Assembly: GCA_032718475.1 (NCBI GenBank)
Contig: JAUCBJ010006665.1
Coordinates: forward strand, 28,953 to 92,952
Reading direction: 5' to 3'
DNA from: Nemertoderma westbladi
Taxonomy: Eukaryota; Xenacoelomorpha; Nemertodermatida; Nemertodermatidae
DNA: 64,000 nt
In this document: positions 1 to 12,600 of the stretch, in pieces
How the letters are laid out: every line of letters begins with the position of its first letter
Numbering within the stretch: position 1 is the first letter of the stretch
Position numbers and translations under genes: made by a program
The notes under the pieces: model-generated
Told to the model about the DNA's origin: nothing
The model's input: only the letters and a program-made list of their open reading frames with translations
Database searches by the model: none

Positions 1-1380
1 TGGAACATAATTTGGAAATTTTTTCAAGTGTTTTGGTTATATTAAGGTATAAATAATATCAGCTATAATGGTGATTAATACCTCGGATGAGCAGTGCGCA
101 GACTAAAATGTGCTTTACTTATTATAGGCGCAATATACAGAAACGTAAACGTGACTAAAACATGGAAAAAAAGTGAGTCCATAGTGTAATTATATTTCTA
201 CTGAATGAAATCTCAAAATAAAATGTTACAGGTAGATATTTTCATCAGGAATCTGGGAAACGATGTTTACTATAAGCCAGCATAGGCTACTTGAAACCAT
301 AAACGATGATTTATAAGTTAAACCTTTGTCTTTAAATTTAATGAAACATCGTAAACATCATGAAATAAGAAAGACGTATTATAGTTAATACACAGGATCT
401 TCTAGAACACTTTATTTTCTACTATACTTCCCCTTGGGATCTAAAATGTCCCCAATGGAAAAACAAAACATAATATTAGCAATTAATTGTGGTTTCAGCC
501 AATCCTCCTAATTATTTTTTATAGAATCTGTTATAAACAACTTTACAAATTCATCGAAAAGTTTCAAGATATGAGTTTGAAGGGTTTCGGATCGAGACAT
601 AAAACAATAAACTGTCCCCTCCTGTAACCAGCGTTACATCCAATGGCATTGCCACATATAATTGGTACCTCAGTGAAACAATTAAAGTTCGATGCTTTCT
701 TTTGATGTATAATGTTCATAATGCAACATTTATAATGTGTGTTTGGTAGTGTCAGTCGTACCGTACCATACTGCCCAGCACATAACCCAGCCTGTAATAG
801 CGTTCCCATTATATTTACATGCAGGGTTACAAGCAACGCCGTAACCAATTATCCTTCGAAATGTGTTAAAATAATGAGTGTACAGGAAGGGACAAGCAGT
901 TATATTATTTTTATAGATCATATTTAAGGTCGACCAATACTCGCATTGAATTCTACTGACTCTGAGCTTTCAGAATATCATGTTGGGTTTTGAGAAACTT
1001 TATATTTTACAAATGAATGACTCTAGTTTGGCAACTTTTCTGTATAACTCCCCATAATGTATAATAATTACATTATTATTACTAGATTATTTTAATCTTT
1101 CTAAAATATTCATAATAATATTCATATTAACTATAATATTCATAATATTTTACATAATATAATAAAATATATTAATTAACATTAAGGTAAATGTGTAAAT
1201 GAGAAATACAACAATAAAGTTACGAGAGCACGTATAATGCACCAATGTAAACTGAAACTAAATACACACATCAACTTTACTGTTATTTAATTATTGTCAA
1301 CTCTGAATAAAAACCGGAAGGTAATTTATTAATAGCATCTCACTCCATGTCCTAAACTCTGATCATTAATTATCCGTTGT
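1..1380. other. Gene-poor AT-rich stretch
   Basis: No supported gene. Short open frames around 564-927 exist on both strands but show no recognisable domain, splice context or codon signature. The segment 1040-1180 is very AT-rich and built of TAATAT-type words. I see no RNA gene here. Confidence 0.5.
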
Positions 1381-1429
1381 TTGGGTAAAGTGAGCAACCG
1401 ACCTATTATATCCACGAGTGTTAGTCATT

Positions 1430-1690
1430 CATCCATCTGCGATATATTGTCGCAGCAGACTAACTGCTGTGAGAGGTCCCGGGTTCGACCCGGGGTTGAG
1501 ACACTTCCTATGGAAACTCTGCTTCTGCTTGAAGTTGTAAATAAAGGGTTGCATATAGGCCAGGATTGTTAAACATTCGTTTTAAAAGTGACGTCTGCCT
1601 TTATAGGTAACTACCAAGAGAGAAGAGCTTTCGTATTGTATTCTGGTGTTCAGGCAACTTTAATAAAGACGTAACTTTATAATTCACGTG
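1430..1690 (+). mobile_element. tRNA-derived SINE copy
   Basis: A near-perfect pol III B box (gggttcgaccc, about 1480-1490) sits in a tRNA-like context, followed by a tail whose segment 1590-1640 (ctgcctttataggtaac, then aagagagaagagc) is also found at 63472-63515. A shared tail behind B-box heads at two distant loci is what a SINE family looks like. The A box is not clear, so the head may be degraded. A functional tRNA gene is excluded because no cloverleaf can be closed. Confidence 0.55.
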
Positions 1691-1926
1691 ATACTAGCTC
1701 AGGTTTTTGAGCCGCATACAAGGCTTACAGAGGCCGCCACTTTGTGTCTCATCGTTGTATAAATTCATAAATTCACACTCTTACCTCTAACAAGTAGCGG
1801 GGCTTTAACTAAAACCTAAACAATAAGCTTTAAATTTATTGTGACAAAATAAAATAGACTTCCTATAACCCGGAATTCAAATCATAGTAGACGCGCATCC
1901 CAATCAATCACAGTATGAAACTTAGC

Positions 1927-2150
1927 GGGTCAGAGTAAAGCGCGGATCCGGATCCGGATTCTACATTTAACATTGTCCCTACGGAAGTCGATTTTTTTAC
2001 ATTTTTATAACTCCCAAAAATAAAACTATAACATGTTCTATTGACTTTAGTTTATTGTTTTGGTTAAAATAACGTGCCACTGTAACCTGCTCCTTTCCCT
2101 TAATGGATAATTTTGGAATCCGGATCCGGATCCGCGTTTTACACCTACCC
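1927..2150. mobile_element. MITE with GGATCC-rich terminal inverted repeats
   Basis: About 30-bp terminal inverted repeats: the left end reads gggtcagagtaaagcgcgga and the right end is its imperfect reverse complement. Both contain two overlapping GGATCCGGATCC words. The inner part (2030-2110, reverse strand) matches 43062-43145 closely, including ggagcaggttacagtgg and caataaactaaa, and more loosely 31205-31295, so it is a dispersed family. No coding capacity. The target-site duplication is not clear (TA is possible). Confidence 0.6.
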
Positions 2151-3450
2151 TAATTTAGCTTGCTTTATATATTAAACGCGTTTACGTGTGTCACACAGGG
2201 ATGCGAGTCAGGAAATGTAAGAAATTTCCTAGATATTTTTCGGGAAATTTCCTATCTCACTAATTTATTATATAAAGTTTACTTTTAATAGTTAATATTT
2301 ACAGAAATATCATATGATTAATTGTATAAAATAGTAATAATAAGATTTTAACTAAAATTGTTATTGTTGTTATTATTGTTATTGTGACTTTGTTTTTTGT
2401 CAATTTCATTATTAAGTATGTTTTATATTGAACGCAATTAATACATTTTAAAAATTAACTTCACAATGTAATACCTCCTGCTATTTTGCCAGTTTATTCA
2501 TATTGAAACCCTAGAAAGTAAACCCTAGACTGAACCCTAGAAACGTAAGTGATTCCTGCTTAGTGGTGTTTAGGTGGTTCGTTGTCTTGGTTCTTGGGTC
2601 GTAACTACGGGGGAAATATACTCTTCTGGAAAATTCATTGAAAAAATATATTTCCGGAAAACTCACACCCAGTCTCCAATCAACAATGAACCAGTCGCAC
2701 TGCCGCTAATCTTAGTATTTAAATGTCTTGTTACCGATGGAAACAGTTTCATTTGTTCAACTTAGTTAAATAAAGCCGGTTAAAATGTGAATTACTTAAT
2801 AGTTTATTAAACTGGATTAGCACAATAAATAAATAGTAAAACTATACAGAAACGCTACATAGGTTTAGTACAACCAATATAGGAACAAACTAATAGTAAT
2901 ATGGATAATAAATAACAACACAACGGATTCTGTAGAGAAAATAAGAGCTGTCCGGGAATTAAAGTGGTTTCACTCGAAAATAAATGTAATATTAATAATA
3001 ATGACAATTATAACTGGCGGTTATTAACTTGTATCACTGAATGGTAGCGAACTGTGTAGGAGGTGTTGCAATGAATACTAGCGTCGAGTGCCTGAAATGT
3101 ATGGTTCACTGAAAATATATTATTTAATGCAATTCAGTTTGAATACGATGGCGTTTTTAGTTACAAAATCTCAAAAATTGTGGAGATTTGTTATTTTACA
3201 AAAACAAATTTCGTGCTCAATGTGAATAGCATTTCCATGGAAACCCCAATATGTAAACTCCATTTATTCAATCTTACTCCATATGGAAACACCATTGAAT
3301 AACCTCCGAAAAACTAAGCTAAAAGCTGAAAAAATTATGCTACTCCTGTAAAACAGAGTAAATCTAAAACTCGGCAAGTTAAAAACGATTTATGTGGGGA
3401 AATATTCAATCTATAAACTGGATCAAAGTTGGAAAAGTGCTAAACATTGA
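2151..3450. other. No gene seen
   Basis: AT-rich sequence downstream of the adiponectin receptor gene. The open frames here are short and featureless. Nothing repetitive or RNA-like was recognised. Confidence 0.45.
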
Positions 3451-3456
3451 TTAGTG

Positions 3457-3473
3457 TTTATTTATTCTTTATT
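3457..3473 (-). promoter_or_regulatory. Poly(A) signals of the adiponectin receptor gene
   Basis: Three TTTATT words on the plus strand, i.e. AATAAA on the coding (minus) strand, lie about 100-120 nt past the stop codon at 3574-3576. This is a normal distance for a short 3' UTR. Confidence 0.5.
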
Positions 3474-3573
3474 TCCATGGCGACGTCAAGATGACTAATA
3501 CCGTGTGATAGAGTAACCAAGGTGATCAGAGTCTACGCAGATTGCAACCCATTTATCGGTTGTTATGGGAGAT

Positions 3574-3690
3574 TCAACCAGCGCAAGTTGGTCCCAACTC
3601 GATACGATATTGGTGCATATTGGAAATCCCGTGGAAATGTACGAACGCCGCCACAACAACCAGTACATGAAAGAACTGGTGACTCTGAAA
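3574..3690 (-). CDS. AdipoR: AdipoR exon 6 (last coding exon)
   Basis: 38 codons plus TGA. It starts at FQSHQFFHVLVV, which supplies two of the three zinc-binding histidines (HxxxH) and TM7, and ends at GPTCAG. The acceptor is gttttag, phase 0. Preceded by the 1254-bp intron 5. Confidence 0.92.
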   Translation of the reverse strand, partial: FQSHQFFHVLVVVAAFVHFHGISNMHQYRIELGPTCAG

Positions 3691-6600
3691 CTAAAACATA
3701 GAAAATATGATATAATAAAAGTAAAAATAGAATAAAACAATATCTAAACTGATTTACTCATGTTGATATGTCCGCATTAATGATACAGCTACTCTAAGTA
3801 AGAATTAAAATAAAATAATAAAATGGATCTAGGACACTTCCCCCCCGGACACTCCCCCCCCCCCCCCCCGGACACTTCCCCCCCGGACACTTCCCCCCCG
3901 GACACTTCCCCCCCAGTTAAAGTGTTAAAATTAATCTGGGTGCATCAAAGCAATAAACAAAAGTTAAAGATGGTTACAGGACAAGTTGTATCTAGACAAG
4001 TTTTTTCAAAATTATAAAAAAAACATTTTTATAGTCAAATTTTGTTTGCTTTTCTTTTAATTAAGGGCTGCCGCCCCCAAACCCCGCTTATTTTCTTGGG
4101 GGCTGCCGCCCCCAAACCCCCGCTTATTTTCTTGGGGGCTGCCGCCCCCAAACCCCCGCTTATTTTCTTGGGGGTTATCGCCCCCAGACACCGGCATTTC
4201 CCTGAGTGCCCGTGGTGAAAGACTTAAGACCATTTTGAAATAATTAATTCATGTTTGTATCATCAGATAATAAATTGACTAAGCCTAAAGTAGGAGCTGT
4301 ATTGAATGTTAACCAATTTAATATATAAATTACTACAATATTATATAATTCAACAAAATCCTATTAAAAGTATTGCAAGTAACCAGGAAATTTAATATGT
4401 AGTGTGTATAATATCTATATAGTATGTATAGTAGTAATATGTATATCAATATGTAACTTTGCTGAACACAGAATACAGGTCGACGCATGTCGATTTTACC
4501 CTGGAGAGGTATAATTTTGATTGCAACAATAATATTCATCCTCATCTGCTACAATTTGAAGAAGACTATTACATAATAATACCTATAATTAAAACAATTA
4601 ATTATTATAATTCTATAGTTAATAAAAACAGTATATCATTCCGGGGATGGAATTTATAGGTCATCTAATATAATTAATTGTTTAAAGATTAGCAATTAGC
4701 ATCGGGATGCAAAAGATTACTTTCTGAGCTACGAAAGGAAAATTGGATACAACTTATCTGGATACAAGCGGTCCGTTTACCTTACAAAATGAAAAATACG
4801 AATGTGCGAAGTTAAGAACAGTCGGGGGGGGGGGGGGGGGGGGGGTGTCTGGGAGGGAAGTGTCCGGGGGGGAAGTGTCCGAACACCAATAAAATTCTAA
4901 AATTTTTAAAACTAGTAAAACAATTACTTCCCACATTAACTCACCATCAGGTCGCATTTCCCGGGAAAGAATCTCTCAGGTATTCGAACAGCGTAGATTA
5001 CAGCGCCCCCGATATATAGCAAGGCCATTAGTAGAAGCCAACCCATTGCGCCAACTGTGACGGCCTTGTAGAACCCATCGGTGATAATATAGTGAATACC
5101 GGGGATAACGCCAGATAGACCCAGAGCAATGAATGTTCCTAAATGTAAGATAACTACAGATAGACCCAGAGCAATGAATGTTCCTAAATGTAAGATAACT
5201 ACAGATAGACCCAGAGCAATGAATGTTCCTATAATGTAAGATAACTAACTACAGATAGACCCAGAGCAATGAATGTTCCTAAATGTAAGATAACTACAGA
5301 TAGACCCAGAGCAATGAATGTTCCTATAATGTAAGATAACTACAGATAGACCCAGAGCAATGAATGTTCCTATATTGTAAGATAACTACAGATAGACCCA
5401 GAGCAATGAATGTTCCTATAATGTAAGATAACTACAGATAGACCCAGAGCAATGAATGTTCCTATAATGTAAGATAACTACAGATAGACCCAGAGCAATG
5501 AATGTTCCTAAATGTAAGATAACTACAGATAGACCCAGAGCAATGAATGTTCCTATAATGTAAGATAACTAACTACAGATAGACCCAGAGCAATGAATGT
5601 TCCTAAATGTAAGATAACTACAGATAGACCCAGAGCAATGAATGTTCCTATAATGTAAGATAACTACAGATAGACCCAGAGCAATGAATGTTCCTAAATG
5701 TAAGATAACTACAGATAGACCCAGAGCAATGGATGTTCCTATAATGTAAGATAACTACAGATAGACCCAGAGCAATGAATGTTCCTAAATGTAAGATAAC
5801 TACAGATAGACCCAGAGCAATGAATGTTCCTATAATGTAAGATAACTACAGATAGACCCAGAGCAATGAATGTTCCTATAATGTAAGATAACTAACTACA
5901 GATAGACCCAGAGCAATGAATGTTCCTAAATGTAAGATAACTACAGATAGACCCAGAGCAATGAATGTTCCTATAATGTAAGATAACTACAGATAGACCC
6001 AGAGCAATGAATGTTCCTATAATGTAAGATAACTACAGATAGACCCAGAGCAATGAATGTTCCTATATTGTAAGATAACTACAGATAGACCCAGAGCAAT
6101 GAATGTTCCTAAATGTAAGATAACTACAGATAGACCCAGAGCAATGAATGTTCCTATAATGTAAGATAACTACAGATAGACCCAGAGCAATGAATGTTCC
6201 TATAATGTAAGATAACTACAGATAGACCCAGAGCAATGAATGTTCCTATATTGTAAGATAACTACAGATAGACCCAGAGCAATGAATGTTCCTATAATGT
6301 AAGATAACTACAGATAGACCCAGAGCAATGAATGTTCCTATAATGTAAGATAACTACAGATAGACCCAGAGCAATGAATGTTCCTAAATGTAAGATAACT
6401 ACAGATAGACCCAGAGCAATGAATGTTCCTATAATGTAAGATAACTACAGATAGACCCAGAGCAATGAATGTTCCTATAATGTAAGATAACTACAGATAG
6501 ACCCAGAGCAATGAATGTTCCTATAATGTAAGATAACTACAGATAGACCCAGAGCAATGAATGTTCCTAAATGTAAGATAACTACAGATAGACCCAGAGC

Positions 6601-9600
6601 AATGGATGTTCCTAAATGTAAGATAACTACAGATAGACCCAGAGCAATGAATGTTCCTATAATGTAAGATAACTACAGATAGACCCAGAGCAATGAATGT
6701 TCCTATAATGTAAGATAACTACAGATAGACCCAGAGGAATGAATGTTCCTATAATGTAAGATAACTACAGATAGACCCAGAGTAATGAATGTTCCTATAA
6801 TGTAAGATAACTACAGATAGACCCAGAGCAATGAATGTTCCTATAATGTAAGATAACTACAGATAGACCCAGAGCAAAAGCAGGGCGAGCCACGAAGTTG
6901 GCGGAGCTTTAGCGTACTGATACTGTTAGGGGTGAGTCAATTATGGCAAATAGTTGCTGTCGTCGATGTTACCATTTTGCCACGCTAATAACTTCGTCGG
7001 ATTTAAATTTTTTCTACTATTATTATTAATTGACAACAAGCATACGTATATGTTATTGTTGAATTGTACATTAACTATAATCTAGCTAGCAATCGCTCCA
7101 TTACGGCAAATGCTTTACTCAGATACAAAGCAGCTACGTTTTTAAATCAGGTTAATAATGCCTTAAATTTATATAGCGATGGGTTTATAGTATAATACCG
7201 CCCTAAATAAGTTTGCCTTATATTTGAGTAAGCAGGACACACAAGCAGAAAGTCTTCTACTTCCCTTAAGTTATAAATTTTACACACCCGATCCCATACA
7301 GCTCTGTGCACCAAGTGAGAGTCGCGTGAGTACCGACTTGTAAACCAATTGAGTGCCGACTTGTAAACCAAGTGAGTGCCGACTTGTAAACCACGTGAGT
7401 GCGGACTTCTAAATCAAGTGAGTGCCGACTTGTGAACCAAGTGAGTGCCGCCGACTTGTGAACCAAGTGATTGCCGACTTGTAAACCACGTGAGTGCCGA
7501 CTTGTAAATCAAGTGAGTGCCGACTGGTGAACCAAGTGAGTGCCTACTTCTGAACCAACTGATTGCCGAATTGTAAACCACGTGAGTGCCGACTTCTAAA
7601 TCAAGTGAGTGCCGACTTGTAAACCAAGTGAATGCCGACTTGTAATCCACGTGAGTGTGAACTTCTAAATCAAGTGAGTGCCGACTTGTAAACAAAGTGA
7701 GTGCCGCCGACTTGTGAACCAAGTGATTGCCGACTTGTAAACAACTTGAGTGCCGACTTATAAATCAAGTGAGTGCCGACTTGTGAACCATGTGATTGCC
7801 GACTTGTAGACCACGTCGTGAGTGCCGACTTCTAAATCAAGCAAGTGCCGACTTGTAAACCAAGTGAGTTCCGACTTGTAATCCACGTGAGTGCGGACTT
7901 CTAAATCAAGTGAGTGCCGACTTGTGAACCAAGTGAGTGCCGCCGACTTGTGAACCAAGTGATTGCCGACTTGTAAACCACGTGAGTGCCGACTTGTAAA
8001 TCAAGTGAGTGCCGACTGGTGAACCAAGTGAGTGCCTACTTCTGAACCAACTGATTGCCGAATTGTAAACCACGTGAGTGCCGACTTCTAAATCAAGTGA
8101 GTGCCGACTTGTAAACCAAGTGAATGCCGACTTGTAATCCACGTGAGTGTGAACTTCTAAATCAAGTGAGTGCCGACTTGTAAACAAAGTGAGTGCCGCC
8201 GACTTGTGAACCAAGTGATTGCCGACTTGTAAACAACTTGAGTGCCGACTTATAAATCAAGTGAGTGCCGACTTGTGAACCATGTGATTGCCGACTTGTA
8301 GACCACGTCGTGAGTGCCGACTTCTAAATCAAGCAAGTGCCGACTTGTAAACCAAGTGAGTTCCGACTTGTAATCCACGTGAGTGCGGACTTCTAAATCA
8401 AGTGAGTGCCGACTTGTGAACCAAGTGAGTGCCGCCGACTTGTGAACCAAGTGATTGCCGACTTGTAAACCACGTGAGTGCCGACTTGTAAATCAAGTGA
8501 GTACCGACTGGTGAACCAAGTGAGTGCCTACTTCTGAACCAACTGATTGCCGAATTGTAAACCACGTGAGTGCCGACTTCTAAATCAAGTGAGTGCCGAC
8601 TTGTAAACCAAGTGAATGCCGACTTGTAATCCACGTGAGTGTGAACTTCTAAATCAAGTGAGTGCCGACTTGTAAACAAAGTGAGTGCCGCCGACTTGTG
8701 AACCAAGTGATTGCCGACTTGTAAACAACTTGAGTGCCGACTTATAAATCAAGTGAGTGCCGACTTGTGAACCATGTGATTGCCGACTTGTAGACCACGT
8801 CGTGAGTGCCGACTTCTAAATCAAGCAAGTGCCGACTTGTAAACCAAGTGAGTTCCGACTTGTAATCCACGTGAGTGTGGACTTCTAAATCAAGTGAGTG
8901 CCGACTTGTAAACCACGTGGGTGTGGACTTCCAAATCAAGTGAGTGCCGACTTGTAAACCAAGTGAGTGCCGACTTGTAAATAAAGTGAGTGCCAACTTG
9001 TAAACCAAGTTAGTGCCGACTTTTAAATCGAGTGAGTGCCGACTTGTGAACCAAGTGAGTTCCGATTTATGAACCAAGTGAGTGCCGACTTGTGAACCAA
9101 GTGAGTGCCGATTTGTAAACCACGTGAGTGCCGACTTCTAGATCAAGTGAGTGCCGACTTGTAAACCACGTGAGTGTGGACTTCTAAATCAAGTGAGTGC
9201 CGACTTGTAAACCGCGTGAGTGCCGACTTCTAAATCAAGTGAGTGCCGACTTGTAAACCACGCGAGTGTGGATTTCTAAATCAAGTGAGTGCCAACTTGT
9301 AAACCGAGTGAGTGCCGACTTCTAAATCAAGTGAGTGCCGACTTGTAAACCACGTGAGTGTGGACTTCTAAATCAAGTGAGTGCCGACTTGTAAACCACG
9401 TGAGTGTGGACTTCTAAATCAAGTGAGTGCCGACTTGTAAACCACGCGAGTGTGGACTTCTAAATCAAGTGAGTGCCAACTTGTAAACCGAGTGAGTGCC
9501 GACTTGTAAATAAAGTGAGTGCCGACTTGTAAACCAAGTTAGTGCCGACTTTTAAATCGAGTGAGAGCCGACTTGTGAACCAAGTGATTGCCGACTTGTA

Positions 9601-12600
9601 AACCACGTGAGTACCGACTTCTAAACCACGTGAGTGTGGACTTCGAAATCAAGTGAGTGCCGACTTGTAAACCACGCGAGTGTGGACTTCTAAATCAAGC
9701 GAGTGCCAACTTGTAAACCAAGTGAGTGCCGACTTTTAAATCAAGTAAGTGCCGACTTCTAAATCAAGTGAGTGCCGACTTGTAAACCAAGTGAGTACCG
9801 ACTTGTAAACCAAGTGAGTGCCGACTTGTAAACGAAGTGAGTGCCGACTTGTGAACCAAGTGAGTGCCGACTTGTAAACCACGTGAGTGTGGACTTCTAA
9901 ATCAAGTGAATGCCGACTTGTAATCCGCGTGAGTGTGGACTTCTAAATCAAGTGAGTGCCGACTTGTAAACGACGCGAGTGTGGACTTCTAAATAAAATG
10001 AGTGCCAACTTGTAAACCGAGTGAGTGCCGACTTCTAAATCAAGTGAGTGTCGACTTCAACATCAAGTGAGTGCCGACTTTGAGTGCCGACTTGTAAACC
10101 AAGTGAATGCCGACTTGTAATCCACGTGAGTGTGAACTTCTAAATCAAGTGAGTGCCGACTTGTAAACAAAGTGAGTGCCGCCGACTTGTGAACCAAGTG
10201 ATTGCCGACTTGTAAACAACTTGAGTGCCGACTTATAAATCAAGTGAGTGCCGACTTGTGAACCATGTGATTGCCGACTTGTAGACCACGTCGTGAGTGC
10301 CGACTTCTAAATCAAGCAAGTGCCGACTTGTAAACCAAGTGAGTTCCGACTTGTAATCCACGTGAGTGCGGACTTCTAAATCAAGTGAGTGCCGACTTGT
10401 GAACCAAGTGAGTGCCGCCGACTTGTGAACCAAGTGATTGCCGACTTGTAAACCACGTGAGTGCCGACTTGTAAATCAAGTGAGTGCCGACTGGTGAACC
10501 AAGTGAGTGCCTACTTCTGAACCAACTGATTGCCGAATTGTAAACCACGTGAGTGCCGACTTCTAAATCAAGTGAGTGCCGACTTGTAAACCAAGTGAAT
10601 GCCGACTTGTAATCCACGTGAGTGTGAACTTCTAAATCAAGTGAGTGCCGACTTGTAAACAAAGTGAGTGCCGCCGACTTGTGAACCAAGTGATTGCCGA
10701 CTTGTAAACAACTTGAGTGCCGACTTATAAATCAAGTGAGTGCCGACTTGTGAACCATGTGATTGCCGACTTGTAGACCACGTCGTGAGTGCCGACTTCT
10801 AAATCAAGCAAGTGCCGACTTGTAAACCAAGTGAGTTCCGACTTGTAATCCACGTGAGTGCGGACTTCTAAATCAAGTGAGTGCCGACTTGTGAACCAAG
10901 TGAGTGCCGCCGACTTGTGAACCAAGTGATTGCCGACTTGTAAACCACGTGAGTGCCGACTTGTAAATCAAGTGAGTACCGACTGGTGAACCAAGTGAGT
11001 GCCTACTTCTGAACCAACTGATTGCCGAATTGTAAACCACGTGAGTGCCGACTTCTAAATCAAGTGAGTGCCGACTTGTAAACCAAGTGAATGCCGACTT
11101 GTAATCCACGTGAGTGTGAACTTCTAAATCAAGTGAGTGCCGACTTGTAAACAAAGTGAGTGCCGCCGACTTGTGAACCAAGTGATTGCCGACTTGTAAA
11201 CAACTTGAGTGCCGACTTATAAATCAAGTGAGTGCCGACTTGTGAACCATGTGATTGCCGACTTGTAGACCACGTCGTGAGTGCCGACTTCTAAATCAAG
11301 CAAGTGCCGACTTGTAAACCAAGTGAGTTCCGACTTGTAATCCACGTGAGTGTGGACTTCTAAATCAAGTGAGTGCCGACTTGTAAACCACGTGGGTGTG
11401 GACTTCCAAATCAAGTGAGTGCCGACTTGTAAACCAAGTGAGTGCCGACTTGTAAATAAAGTGAGTGCCAACTTGTAAACCAAGTTAGTGCCGACTTTTA
11501 AATCGAGTGAGTGCCGACTTGTGAACCAAGTGAGTTCCGATTTATGAACCAAGTGAGTGCCGACTTGTGAACCAAGTGAGTGCCGATTTGTAAACCACGT
11601 GAGTGCCGACTTCTAGATCAAGTGAGTGCCGACTTGTAAACCACGTGAGTGTGGACTTCTAAATCAAGTGAGTGCCGACTTGTAAACCGCGTGAGTGCCG
11701 ACTTCTAAATCAAGTGAGTGCCGACTTGTAAACCACGCGAGTGTGGATTTCTAAATCAAGTGAGTGCCAACTTGTAAACCGAGTGAGTGCCGACTTCTAA
11801 ATCAAGTGAGTGCCGACTTGTAAACCACGTGAGTGTGGACTTCTAAATCAAGTGAGTGCCGACTTGTAAACCACGTGAGTGTGGACTTCTAAATCAAGTG
11901 AGTGCCGACTTGTAAACCACGCGAGTGTGGACTTCTAAATCAAGTGAGTGCCAACTTGTAAACCGAGTGAGTGCCGACTTGTAAATAAAGTGAGTGCCGA
12001 CTTGTAAACCAAGTTAGTGCCGACTTTTAAATCGAGTGAGAGCCGACTTGTGAACCAAGTGATTGCCGACTTGTAAACCACGTGAGTACCGACTTCTAAA
12101 CCACGTGAGTGTGGACTTCGAAATCAAGTGAGTGCCGACTTGTAAACCACGCGAGTGTGGACTTCTAAATCAAGCGAGTGCCAACTTGTAAACCAAGTGA
12201 GTGCCGACTTTTAAATCAAGTAAGTGCCGACTTCTAAATCAAGTGAGTGCCGACTTGTAAACCAAGTGAGTACCGACTTGTAAACCAAGTGAGTGCCGAC
12301 TTGTAAACGAAGTGAGTGCCGACTTGTGAACCAAGTGAGTGCCGACTTGTAAACCACGTGAGTGTGGACTTCTAAATCAAGTGAATGCCGACTTGTAATC
12401 CGCGTGAGTGTGGACTTCTAAATCAAGTGAGTGCCGACTTGTAAACGACGCGAGTGTGGACTTCTAAATAAAATGAGTGCCAACTTGTAAACCGAGTGAG
12501 TGCCGACTTCTAAATCAAGTGAGTGTCGACTTCAACATCAAGTGAGTGCCGACTTTGAGTGCCGACTTGTAAATCAAGTGAGTGCCGACTTCCAAATCTA

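Noticed and set aside
1440-1500. Functional tRNA gene around the B box
   Set aside because: Only the T-arm/B-box part fits. No acceptor stem or D arm can be paired, and the tail matches another SINE copy.
5111-6877. In-frame 15-residue hydrophobic repeat as a real receptor domain
   Set aside because: Only 45-bp units keep frame, and the interspersed 46- and 50-bp units shift it, so no long translation is possible.
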